From: JAWPMT01 sp965229785
Lineage (GTDB): Bacteria; Bacteroidota; Bacteroidia; Cytophagales; Cyclobacteriaceae
Assembly: GCA_965229785.1 (NCBI GenBank)
Contig: CBDDJS010000001.1
Location: 6,696,001 to 6,760,000 of the forward strand
Length of the DNA: 64,000 nucleotides
Direction of reading: 5' to 3'
A model generated the notes under the pieces. The model did not search any database, was not told the origin of the DNA, and was given only the letters and a program-made list of their open reading frames with translations. Shown here piece after piece: positions 9,709 to 17,522 of this stretch. The position numbers and the translations under genes are program-made. How positions within the stretch are numbered: position 1 is the first letter of the stretch; every line of letters begins with the position of its first letter.

Positions 9709-11136
9709 TTAATGCTTTATAAGTTCCCACGCAGTGTGATAGATCAACTCCGTTCGTGTTTTCAGGGCTGAATAGTCGATTTTATCGGCCGTATCTGTTG
9801 GAAGATGATAATCATCATGAATGCCTCCGAAGAAGAAGATGATGGGAATGCCAGCTTTTGCAAAATTCCAGTGGTCCCCACGCTGAAGTACTTGCAAGGG
9901 ATGATCTTTGTTGTCAAAGGAATAATCAAGGGTAATGTTGGCGAACTGGTCATTGACTTTCGAAATGGTTTCGTGTAGTGCTTTGGATTGACCGTCAGCG
10001 CCTAATAAGTAAAGGTAATTTCCGTAATCGTCGTATTCGGGAGATATCCTTCCGACCATATCCAGGTTGAAATTTGCAGATATGTGTCCCAAAGGAACAG
10101 GCGGATTTTCAACGAAGAAGCGCGAACCCCATAAACCGTCCTCTTCAGCAGAAAAGGCGACGAAGAAAATGTTCCCGTCAAATTGGACACCATTGTCGTT
10201 GGCCTGCTTAAAAGCCTCTGCGATTTCCAGCAGAGCGGCCATTCCGGAAGCATTGTCGTCTGCGCCGGAATAGACCAACCTGTTTTTGATGCCGATGTGA
10301 TCGTAATGTGCAGAAATGATCAAGTTGAAATTCGAAGAATCTTCACCTTTTAAAACCCCTACGAGATTAGAGGTCGTGACGGGGCGTAGCTTCCTTTGGA
10401 TATGATAACGGATGTTGGTTTCCTGTGGATCACGGATTATTTGCTCTTGCGAGTAGCCTGTTACCATCTGCACGACCCTTATGTCCATGTAGAGGTTTCC
10501 AATTCCGTGTTGTGTATTTGGATCAGATGCCAAATATGTACCTCGTTCACCGGAGCTGGGGTAGGCTTCCAGAAATTTTTCCAGACTTTGCTCCTGGATC
10601 ATTTGAATGATCAGCCTGGGTTTAAGCCTCGCAAGTCCATGAAAGCATTCAAAGTTTTCGAAAGGGTCTTCCAATCGAGGAAAAGCCACCACTTTATCTT
10701 TAATGTCTAAATGATCCAGGTTATTGAGCTGACTTCCAGAAAGGAAAATTAGCCGACTTTCCTGTGGTTTTTCCATATGCATTTCCCCTTCAAAGAAGTA
10801 ATCAACGCCATTTTTTAATTTGTAGTCATTGATTTCCACCTGGTTAATATCAGGAGTGGATCTGATCAATTTAAATTCCTGTCGGTAAGAAGTACCCTCG
10901 TTCAGTATGGACATTAACCCGATGGATTTAAACTGTTTTTCTATATAAGTTGCCGCTTTTTCCAACCCTACACTTCCTGTTTTCCTTCCCTGCATGTCAT
11001 CCGATGACAAATCATGAACATAGGAGGCCAGATCTAGAGAGTCGATTTGCCGAGCGTAAACCAGGCGTGGGTCGTCCTGACTTCTTGTAGGGGCTGAAAC
11101 AATGATCAGGATAGAAATAATGAATGGTCGCATCAT
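9709..11136 (-). CDS. M28-family zinc peptidase, exported
   Basis: This is a metallo-aminopeptidase-type M28 peptidase of 475 residues. A signal peptide covers about residues 1-19 (ending in PTRSQ). The catalytic domain shows HYDH (His277 as zinc ligand), GADDN (Asp293 bridging both metals) and AEED (Glu331 as general base, Glu332 as ligand), then NLDMVGR and a late histidine in HLPTDTADKID. All co-catalytic zinc positions appear present. It should trim peptides from the N terminus in the periplasm or outside the cell. Its ATG overlaps the stop of the upstream small exported protein by four bases, so the two are co-translated. Confidence 0.9.
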   Translation of the reverse strand: MMRPFIISILIIVSAPTRSQDDPRLVYARQIDSLDLASYVHDLSSDDMQGRKTGSVGLEKAATYIEKQFKSIGLMSILNEGTSYRQEFKLIRSTPDINQVEINDYKLKNGVDYFFEGEMHMEKPQESRLIFLSGSQLNNLDHLDIKDKVVAFPRLEDPFENFECFHGLARLKPRLIIQMIQEQSLEKFLEAYPSSGERGTYLASDPNTQHGIGNLYMDIRVVQMVTGYSQEQIIRDPQETNIRYHIQRKLRPVTTSNLVGVLKGEDSSNFNLIISAHYDHIGIKNRLVYSGADDNASGMAALLEIAEAFKQANDNGVQFDGNIFFVAFSAEEDGLWGSRFFVENPPVPLGHISANFNLDMVGRISPEYDDYGNYLYLLGADGQSKALHETISKVNDQFANITLDYSFDNKDHPLQVLQRGDHWNFAKAGIPIIFFFGGIHDDYHLPTDTADKIDYSALKTRTELIYHTAWELIKH

Positions 11137-11576
11137 TGGATCCTTTTCGCCCGGATTGATTCAACTTCTTCAATTCTGTTCGCGTTGAACAGAAGACTGA
11201 TGATGTTTCCCGTCTTTTTACTTCGCGTAAAATGCACTTTAATGAAAGCATCGTGTTTCAGATAAAACTTGTCTTCGTATTGAGGGATGAGTGTGTATTG
11301 GGTGGTGGTTGTATATCCGTCATTGGATTCATCCCTTGAGGGGAGAATGATTGATATTTTCTGTTCATCCTGTTCCTCTTGGATGAGGGTTATCTCAATG
11401 AATAAGTCTGATTCTCCTTCTATCTGGTATTGACCTGTGTATTCATTCTTTTTCTCAATACTGATCTCGATGGGTTTCAGGTGCTCAACTTTTACCTTTG
11501 GATGGATCTCTGACTGCCCGTAAAGCCCACTGTTGACCAGGACAAATACCAAAAAAGTAATGGATAATTTCTTCAT
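11133..11576 (-). CDS. Small exported protein of unknown function
   Basis: I do not recognise a family. The 147-residue protein has a clear signal peptide (residues 1-20, ending SGLYGQ) and a basic, beta-rich mature part with many Glu, Lys and Ile residues, which reads like a single beta-sandwich or lipocalin-type domain. It is the first gene of a two-gene unit on this strand: its stop overlaps the M28 peptidase start by four bases. Coupled translation suggests a shared task, such as binding substrate or product, but this is inference. Confidence 0.65.
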   Translation of the reverse strand: MKKLSITFLVFVLVNSGLYGQSEIHPKVKVEHLKPIEISIEKKNEYTGQYQIEGESDLFIEITLIQEEQDEQKISIILPSRDESNDGYTTTTQYTLIPQYEDKFYLKHDAFIKVHFTRSKKTGNIISLLFNANRIEEVESIRAKRIQ

Positions 11577-11772
11577 CTTTTTCCCCGAATATTCAGAGAG
11601 AATCCTGATGTTTTGCAGAGGTGGTGGTCATCAACTTCATTCTTATCGAAAACGTCATGAAATGAAGTGGAAACGCCAGTGAGAGGGAAAAGGAAGTCGT
11701 TTACAAGCGATTTTCAGTAGTTGGTAACAGATCTGCAGCACTTGACATGGAATTGATTAATTTTTTGAGGGT

Positions 11773-12810
11773 ATGTCAAAAAAAGCTTATAAACGGATCG
11801 AATACCTCGCCCACCTTATCTTTTGGGCAGGTATCATCATGCTTTTCATTTACCCCCTGAGTAACCACAATCTCATAGTAGAAACATCCGGCGGCGAAAG
11901 CAAAACCATCAATCAAGAAGGTGTTCAATGGGTGATTTACACCATGAGTGCCCTGATTTTCTATCTCAATATTGTTCTCTTACGCCCACTTCTGTTCCGG
12001 AGAAAGCAATATTCACTTTACTTATTAGTGATAGCAGGGATAATGGCCTTGATACTTACCCTCGAATACTACTTCTTTTTCGATTCGTTCATGCCACTTA
12101 CTTCAAAATTCCTAAGAGAAAGTGCCATCAATCATGCCATCTTTCTGGTGTTTTCTTTCCTGTACATCTTCGTTAGACATCACTTGAGTATGGTGCAGGA
12201 AAAGCGTGTAATAGAAATGGAAAAACTTTCCAGTGAGCTAAGCCTTTTAAGAGCGCAACTCAATCCACATTTCCTTTTCAATGCGATCAACAACATTTTC
12301 TCAGTCGCCCAGAAAAATGGAGATGAAGAAGTGGCGAAACACATTGCCAATCTATCCCGGACATTGCGTTATTCACTGTATGAGAATAATGAGGAGCAAG
12401 TCGCTTTGTCCAGAGAGATTGAATTCCTGGAAAGCTACGTGCAAATGAGTTTATTGAAGTATGAAGAGGATGCATTGCATTTTGACTTTAAAAAGGAAAT
12501 TTTGAACAGTGAGATAAAAGTCGTTCCCTTGATATTGATGCCATTGGTCGAAAATGCTTTTAAACACGTTTCGGGTATTTCTCCTTTTATTGCCATAAAG
12601 GTTGTGTCCGATGAAAATGTGTTACGCTTGGTGGTTACCAATTCCATTGGTAAGACCCTGAACAAGGGGCTGCCTTCCACTGGTGGAATTGGACTTGAGA
12701 ATTTGAAAAGAAGACTTCAGTTGCTCTACCCTGATCTTCATGAGCTTATTTTGAATAAAAAGGAAGAGGTATTCGGAGCAAATCTTAAGATTCAGATCAA
12801 TGGGAAATAA
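11773..12810 (+). CDS. LytS/YehU-type sensor histidine kinase
   Basis: This 345-residue protein has four transmembrane helices (about 12-29, 52-71, 80-102 and 120-137), a short coiled coil, and a His-kinase domain of the LytS/YehU class. The phospho-acceptor is His166 in LNPHFLFNAINN. The ATPase part is the short form seen in this class, with PLVENAFKH as N box and GGIGLENLKRRL as G box. There is no separate periplasmic sensor domain, so it probably senses through its membrane helices. It is followed directly by its LytTR partner. The signal and target genes are unknown. Confidence 0.9.
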   Translation: MSKKAYKRIEYLAHLIFWAGIIMLFIYPLSNHNLIVETSGGESKTINQEGVQWVIYTMSALIFYLNIVLLRPLLFRRKQYSLYLLVIAGIMALILTLEYYFFFDSFMPLTSKFLRESAINHAIFLVFSFLYIFVRHHLSMVQEKRVIEMEKLSSELSLLRAQLNPHFLFNAINNIFSVAQKNGDEEVAKHIANLSRTLRYSLYENNEEQVALSREIEFLESYVQMSLLKYEEDALHFDFKKEILNSEIKVVPLILMPLVENAFKHVSGISPFIAIKVVSDENVLRLVVTNSIGKTLNKGLPSTGGIGLENLKRRLQLLYPDLHELILNKKEEVFGANLKIQINGK

Positions 12811-13507
12811 GATGGTTGCAGTGGCTGTTGACGATGAATTCAGGGCACTGGAGGTAATCGAACGATATGCCTCAAAGGTTCAGTTTTTGGAGTTGGTAAA
12901 GACTTTCAAAAGCCCATTAGATGCGATTTCATATCTGGAAAGAGCGCAGGTTGATTTGGTTTTTCTTGATATAAATATGCCGGACTTGTCGGGGATTTCA
13001 TTGGCTAAGTTGATCAATTCGAAGATCCAGGTCATATTCACTACTGCTTATCATGAGTATGCCGTGATGGGATTTGAACTTGAGGCGACAGACTACCTTT
13101 TGAAGCCCATTGAATTTGATCGATTCTTAAAAGCCTGCCTGAAAGCCAGGAAACAATTTGACCAGTTGTCAAATCCAATGAATCTTGCCCAATCTGACAT
13201 GGATGCTAAAATCATTCTGAAGACGCATGGGAAGATCTTGCAGATCAATCGGGATGATTTCTTGCTTGCTGAGAAACTAGGGAATGATCTGTTTATCCAT
13301 TTGAAAAGTGGCGATACTTTGAAGAGCAGGCTGAGTATCAGGGAATTGTTGGCACAACTTCCGGATAGGTTTTGTCAGGTACATAAATCATTTGTCGTTG
13401 CCCTCGATAACATTGAGCATTTCGAAAAAAATCAATTGACCTTAGCTCAACATAAGATTCCTGTGGGGCGAATGTTTAAGCAGCGGTTGCTGGAAGCGTT
13501 ACGATAG
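12800..13507 (+). CDS. LytTR-family response regulator
   Basis: This 235-residue protein has a receiver domain (residues 5-120) with the phosphorylation site Asp57 in FLDINMPD and a LytTR DNA-binding domain (about 135-235). It is the partner of the histidine kinase just upstream. With ATG 12800 the genes overlap by 11 bases. A second in-frame ATG at 12812 would start one base after the kinase stop and fits the usual receiver N terminus (MVAVAVDDE) better, so the start is open. LytTR proteins typically bind paired direct repeats upstream of their targets. Confidence 0.9.
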   Translation: MGNKMVAVAVDDEFRALEVIERYASKVQFLELVKTFKSPLDAISYLERAQVDLVFLDINMPDLSGISLAKLINSKIQVIFTTAYHEYAVMGFELEATDYLLKPIEFDRFLKACLKARKQFDQLSNPMNLAQSDMDAKIILKTHGKILQINRDDFLLAEKLGNDLFIHLKSGDTLKSRLSIRELLAQLPDRFCQVHKSFVVALDNIEHFEKNQLTLAQHKIPVGRMFKQRLLEALR

Positions 13508-13525
13508 CATGGACAGATGTATGGT

Positions 13526-14383
13526 TCAATTGATCAACCGCACGCCATCCTCTTCCAATATCACGAGTTTCTTCTTATACAGCGTTCCCAATGACCGTTT
13601 GAAATTTTTCTTGCTCATTTCCAATTGAAATTGGATGTCTTCCGGGTCACTTTTATCATGAAGAGGAAGAAAACCTCCATTGGCTTTGAGTTCAGCCAAA
13701 ATCTTCTGGGCACCATCTTCAAGGTTGTCCATGCCCGTTTTCCGAAGGCTTACATCGATTTTGCCATCTTCCCGAATTTGTTTGATGTAACCTTTGATCG
13801 GATCACCAAACATGACATCCTGAAAGATCTCATTGCGAAAAAGCATGCCACGGAAACGGTGATTGATCACGACTTCTATGCCTATGTCGGTGCCTTCGCC
13901 GATGATCAGTTCAACTTCCTGCCCGACTTCAAGGGTCTTGGTTTCTTTATCAAATATTTTGTGAAGCTTCGCCGTGGCTACCAGGCGCTGAGTGACTTCA
14001 TCAAGTCGCAAATACACAATATAAGATTTTCCGACTTTCATTTTGTCCTTCTGCTCCCGAAAGGGGACCAACAAATCCTTTTCCAATCCCCAGTCCAAAA
14101 AAGCACCAACGTTGGAGACATCTTTGACCCTAAGGCAGGCAAACTCCCCTAGTTGAATGAGTGGCCTGAGTGTTGTAGCAATAGGTCGATCTTCTGAATC
14201 AGTATAAACAAAAACGTCCAACATCTTGCCTTTTTTGGCATTGGCAGGCACGTATTTGTTCGGTAACAACACTTCATTGCCGGATGTATCTCCCAGGAAT
14301 AAGCCGACAGAGGTGTCGCGTAGCACTTCCAGTGAGTTGATTTTTCCCAATTGCAGGGTCGGGGTAGTATTTTTCTGGGACAT
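13526..14383 (-). CDS. S1-type RNA-binding protein, CvfB/YitL family
   Basis: This 285-residue cytosolic protein matches the CvfB family: three S1-like OB-fold domains followed by a C-terminal winged helix. Family hallmarks are the opening strand LGKINSLEVLRDTSVGLFLG, the central ALDWGLEKDLLVPF-like S1 segment (seen as VGAFLDWGLEKDLLVPF), and the end FKRSLGTLYKKKLV. CvfB proteins bind RNA and affect virulence factors in Staphylococcus; their role in Bacteroidota is not known. The preceding gene on the same strand is a glycosyltransferase 80 bases away, separated by a palindromic element, so co-transcription is uncertain. Confidence 0.88.
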   Translation of the reverse strand: MSQKNTTPTLQLGKINSLEVLRDTSVGLFLGDTSGNEVLLPNKYVPANAKKGKMLDVFVYTDSEDRPIATTLRPLIQLGEFACLRVKDVSNVGAFLDWGLEKDLLVPFREQKDKMKVGKSYIVYLRLDEVTQRLVATAKLHKIFDKETKTLEVGQEVELIIGEGTDIGIEVVINHRFRGMLFRNEIFQDVMFGDPIKGYIKQIREDGKIDVSLRKTGMDNLEDGAQKILAELKANGGFLPLHDKSDPEDIQFQLEMSKKNFKRSLGTLYKKKLVILEEDGVRLIN

Positions 14384-14400
14384 ACTTGCAAAGTTAAAAG

Positions 14401-14440
14401 TCCCCCTTCTAAGGGGGTGCCTGAAAGGCGGGGGATTTTT
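14401..14440. repeat. REP-like palindromic element
   Basis: Two overlapping hairpins can form here: TCCCCC with GGGGGT (14401-14417), or TCCCCC with GGGGGA across the whole element, with GCCT/AGGC inside. Similar C-run/G-run palindromes, in my memory, are spread through many Bacteroidota genomes. It lies between the glycosyltransferase and CvfB-like genes and may act as a terminator or mRNA stabiliser. Only this copy was seen in the window. Confidence 0.5.
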
Positions 14441-14462
14441 AGGTCAGATGCAAACAGTTGAA

Positions 14463-15461
14463 CTACGCGACCAATAGAAAATCTCTCCCTTCTATATATC
14501 CTCGCATCAATAAATACTCTTTAATCTCCTCTCTTTTCCCGCGGTTGGAAACATAGGATAGGATGAAAATTTTACCTCGATCCGGGATTTTTAAATAATC
14601 GATGCAAGGAACCGACAAATGCCTGGGTTTCACGTCGATGTATCCATGTATTTGAATCCCATGTTCCTCTAAAATGCTACTTCTTCTTCGACTTAATTTT
14701 CCGGCTCCCCAAATCCAAATGCTACTTTTATGAGTTGCTGATAAATATTTAGCGAGGTACCTGGTCTTCATGCGGTAGAATGCTGCTTCCGAATAACGAG
14801 GGTCAGTTCGTGTTAGCCTTTTCGGGTGGTCATGCCACTTAAGAACTGGCGCGTCAATTTTCCCCATAATTACCCCACCAATCATCCATCTTAGGATCAA
14901 CTCATAGTCTTCTGGAAAATCTCCTTCGGTATAGCCGCCATGTTTTTCGAGCAGTTCCTTGCGAAACATGATGGTTGGATTTACGATAGGGAGTTCAACA
15001 AAGCGATTCGTGAAGATATCTTCTGCTTTGGTCAGGCTGTTGCTCCAGTCAACATAATGTTGAAAGCCCTGATTGGAAGCCTCACCCTCGTATATTACTT
15101 GTCCGCCAACCAAACCAAAAATGGGCTTGGAATTCAGAAAATCGACCTGCTTTTCCAGGCGTTCCGGAAGCATTTCATCATCTGCGTCCATTCTCGCGAT
15201 AAGAGACGCAATGGCTAATTCAAAACCGAGATTGGAGGCATAGGTAACACCTTGTTGTTTTTCTTCGATCAACCGTACCCGAAGGTCTTTGCGGGCAAAG
15301 TGTTCGGCAATTTTTGCTGATCCATCAGTACTATTGTTGTTGATCAGAATCAATTCAAAGCCCTCGAACGTTTGCTTTAGAACGCTTTCAATGGCCGAAG
15401 CCAAAGTTTTTTCAGCATTGAAATAAGGAAGTACAACAGATATTGCTGGTGTGGGTTGCAT
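14463..15461 (-). CDS. Family 2 glycosyltransferase
   Basis: This 332-residue GT-A-fold glycosyltransferase should transfer a sugar from a nucleotide donor, probably to a surface polysaccharide or glycolipid. The opening PAISVVLPYFNAEKTL, the NNNSTDGS loop and the metal-binding ARMDADDE (Asp92-Ala-Asp94) are typical of family 2. The last ~90 residues form a second domain with WIWGAGKLSRRR and HGYIDVKPR, a Rossmann-like extension seen in some Bacteroidota members. No other polysaccharide genes are near. Only 34 bases separate its start from the divergent ABC-F start, so both promoters must overlap or lie inside the neighbouring gene. Confidence 0.9.
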   Translation of the reverse strand: MQPTPAISVVLPYFNAEKTLASAIESVLKQTFEGFELILINNNSTDGSAKIAEHFARKDLRVRLIEEKQQGVTYASNLGFELAIASLIARMDADDEMLPERLEKQVDFLNSKPIFGLVGGQVIYEGEASNQGFQHYVDWSNSLTKAEDIFTNRFVELPIVNPTIMFRKELLEKHGGYTEGDFPEDYELILRWMIGGVIMGKIDAPVLKWHDHPKRLTRTDPRYSEAAFYRMKTRYLAKYLSATHKSSIWIWGAGKLSRRRSSILEEHGIQIHGYIDVKPRHLSVPCIDYLKIPDRGKIFILSYVSNRGKREEIKEYLLMRGYIEGRDFLLVA

Positions 15462-15495
15462 TAGTCTACCTTTGCGCCCTCAAAATAAGGCAGAA

Positions 15496-17121
15496 ATGAT
15501 CAGTGCAAACAATGTGTCCCTTCAGTTTGGGAAACGCATCCTATTCGATGAGGTAAATATCAAATTTACGGAGGGCAATTGCTATGGTATAATTGGCGCA
15601 AATGGAGCGGGGAAATCTACCTTTCTCAAAATCCTGGCCGGAGATATTGCTCCTAATCGTGGCTCCGTAACCCTGGATCCCGGTGAGCGAATGGCAGTCC
15701 TTCGTCAGAATCATTTTGAATTTGATGAAGAGACAGTGATCAATACCGTATTGCGTGGACATGATGAATTATGGTCCATCATGCAGGAGAAAGATGCCAT
15801 TTATATGAAACCTGACTTTTCCGAGGCAGATGGAATCAAAGCTTCTGAGCTGGAAGAGAAGTTCGCTGAAATGGATGGCTGGAATGCAGAACCGGAAGCT
15901 GCAGCGTTATTGAGCGGTCTGGGGATCGTGGAAGCTGATCATCATCGACAATTGCAGGAGCTGGATGGTACCCAGAAAGTGCGTGTGTTATTAGCACAAG
16001 CCCTTTTTGGAAATCCGGATATCCTGATCCTGGATGAGCCTACCAACGACCTGGACCTGAAGACCATTTCCTGGTTGGAGGATTTTCTACTCGACTTCAA
16101 AAACACGGTAATCGTTGTTTCTCACGACAGGCACTTCCTCGATACGGTATGTACGCATATTGTAGATATTGATTTTTCACAGATCAAAATGTTTACTGGA
16201 AATTACAGTTTCTGGTACCAGTCCAGTCAGTTGGCCTTACAACAGCGAAGTGCAGCCAATAAAAAGGCTGAGGAGAAGAAAAAGGAACTACAAGAGTTCA
16301 TCGCCCGATTTGCCGCCAATGCTTCTAAGTCCAAACAAGCGACCAGTCGAAGAAAGTTGCTGGACAAAATAAATGTGGATGATATTCAGCCTTCCTCCCG
16401 AAGATATCCTGCGATTATATTTTCGCAAAACCGGCAGGCAGGTGATCAGATCCTGCATGTAGAGGGGTTAAGCAAAACGGTGGATGGAGTTCCTCTTTTC
16501 AATAACCTTGAATTCAGAGTTAATAAAGGGGACAAAATTGCCTTCCTGAGCGACAGCAGCCTCGCTACAACGGCCTTGTTCCAAATTCTAATGGGAGAAG
16601 AACAGGCAGACAGTGGAGAGTTTAAATATGGTCAGACCATAACTACGACTTACCTGCCCAACGAGAATGAAGAATTCTTTGATGTGGATCTCAACCTGAT
16701 AGACTGGTTGCGACAATTTGCCGAAGGTGAAGCTGATGATGTGTACATCCGGGGATTCCTTGGAAAAATGCTTTTCTCAGGAGAAGAGACCTTCAAAAAA
16801 GCAAATGTCTTGTCCGGAGGAGAGAAAGTACGTTGTATGATCAGTCGAATGATGTTGGGAGAAGGTAACTTGTTGATTTTAGATGAGCCTACCAATCACC
16901 TGGACCTTGAATCCATCACGGCTTTCAATAATGCGCTGAAGGATTTTCCCGGGACTGTATTGTTTACCTCGCACGATCACGAATTCACACAAACCATTGC
17001 TAATCGGATCATTGAAATATTCCCAAATGGGCAGATGGATAAGCTGATGGATTACGATGAATATGTAGAAAGTGATAAAATTGCCGCACAACGCGAACAA
17101 TTAACCGTGCAGGGTGCCTAA
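15496..17121 (+). CDS. ABC-F family ATPase, YbiT-like
   Basis: This 541-residue soluble twin-ATPase belongs to the ABC-F group, which acts on ribosomes rather than in transport. The N-terminal domain closely follows E. coli YbiT from memory, with Walker A GANGAGKST (34-42), DEPTND and SHDRHFLD. The linker is the expected basic helical pair (FIARFAANASKSKQATSR). In the second domain the signature LSGGEKVR (439-446) and DEPTNHLD are intact, but Walker A is replaced by SDSSLATT (352-359), lacking the Gly and Lys that hold phosphate. The first domain's signature is LDGTQ instead of LSGGQ. So only one composite site can bind ATP normally. ATG 15496 was chosen over GTG/ATG candidates upstream because it matches the family start. 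Confidence 0.9.
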   Translation: MISANNVSLQFGKRILFDEVNIKFTEGNCYGIIGANGAGKSTFLKILAGDIAPNRGSVTLDPGERMAVLRQNHFEFDEETVINTVLRGHDELWSIMQEKDAIYMKPDFSEADGIKASELEEKFAEMDGWNAEPEAAALLSGLGIVEADHHRQLQELDGTQKVRVLLAQALFGNPDILILDEPTNDLDLKTISWLEDFLLDFKNTVIVVSHDRHFLDTVCTHIVDIDFSQIKMFTGNYSFWYQSSQLALQQRSAANKKAEEKKKELQEFIARFAANASKSKQATSRRKLLDKINVDDIQPSSRRYPAIIFSQNRQAGDQILHVEGLSKTVDGVPLFNNLEFRVNKGDKIAFLSDSSLATTALFQILMGEEQADSGEFKYGQTITTTYLPNENEEFFDVDLNLIDWLRQFAEGEADDVYIRGFLGKMLFSGEETFKKANVLSGGEKVRCMISRMMLGEGNLLILDEPTNHLDLESITAFNNALKDFPGTVLFTSHDHEFTQTIANRIIEIFPNGQMDKLMDYDEYVESDKIAAQREQLTVQGA

Positions 17122-17235
17122 CATGAGAAAATCGAAGTTGATGTAAAAATAAAAGGGCTGACTATATGTCAACCCCTTTAATCTCATTAAGAACCAGCTA
17201 TGGAAAATAGATACTCACTATTTCTGCCTCTAAGA

Positions 17236-17281
17236 TATATCATTTGATATAAATCACAAAAAAAATATATCATTTGATATA
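17236..17281. promoter_or_regulatory. Two identical 16-bp palindromes, 30 bp apart (operator-like)
   Basis: TATATCATTTGATATA occurs at 17236-17251 and again at 17266-17281. Each has perfect 7-base arms (TATATCA/TGATATA) around a 2-base centre. The start-to-start spacing of 30 bases is about three helical turns, which puts both sites on the same face of the DNA. The same core with the same spacing occurs at 60765-60804. This looks like a pair of dimer-binding sites; the binding protein is unknown. Confidence 0.55.
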
Positions 17282-17409
17282 ATAAAGTTATTTGAAATGA
17301 AGGATTTGTGAGGGATTGAAATGCTTTTTGGGAGGGGAAAAGCAAAAATTATTTGCACGCGAATTTAATAACTATTGCCGGTTTGGTCAATTTTTTTCAC
17401 CCGCTTCAC

Positions 17410-17453
17410 ACCGCCATTTTTCCTTTTCACTACCAAAAAATAGTGGCGGTTTT
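17410..17453 (+). terminator. Possible terminator hairpin
   Basis: ACCGCCA (17410-17416) pairs with TGGCGGT (17444-17450), followed by TTTTC. A T-run and an A-run inside the 27-base loop can pair further. It would end a plus-strand transcript that begins in this gap or reads through from ABC-F. Confidence 0.4.
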
Positions 17454-17522
17454 CTAATGCCGGGTACTCACTAACCCTCAATTTTGTGACATCAGGACAC
17501 AAAAGAAGGCTTAATTTATCAA

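Larger units (their letters stand above)
17122..17522. other. 401-base gap between convergent genes
   Basis: The gap lies between the ends of the ABC-F and P1 peptidase genes. It is AT-rich and contains a weak hairpin right after ABC-F (AAAGGG..CCCTTT with TGAC/GTCA inside, 17147-17180), the two TATATCANNTGATATA palindromes, and a hairpin at 17410-17450. No open reading frame longer than about 15 codons is convincing. Convergent genes normally need far less space, so a small RNA or a protein-binding site is possible. Confidence 0.6.

Noticed and set aside
13625..14152. 175-codon frame opposite the CvfB-like gene
   Set aside because: It lies wholly antisense within a well-recognised gene and shows no protein-like family features.
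17147..17180. Strong terminator of the ABC-F gene
   Set aside because: The stem has interior mismatches and no T-run on the plus strand, so it was kept only as a weak hairpin in the gap description.
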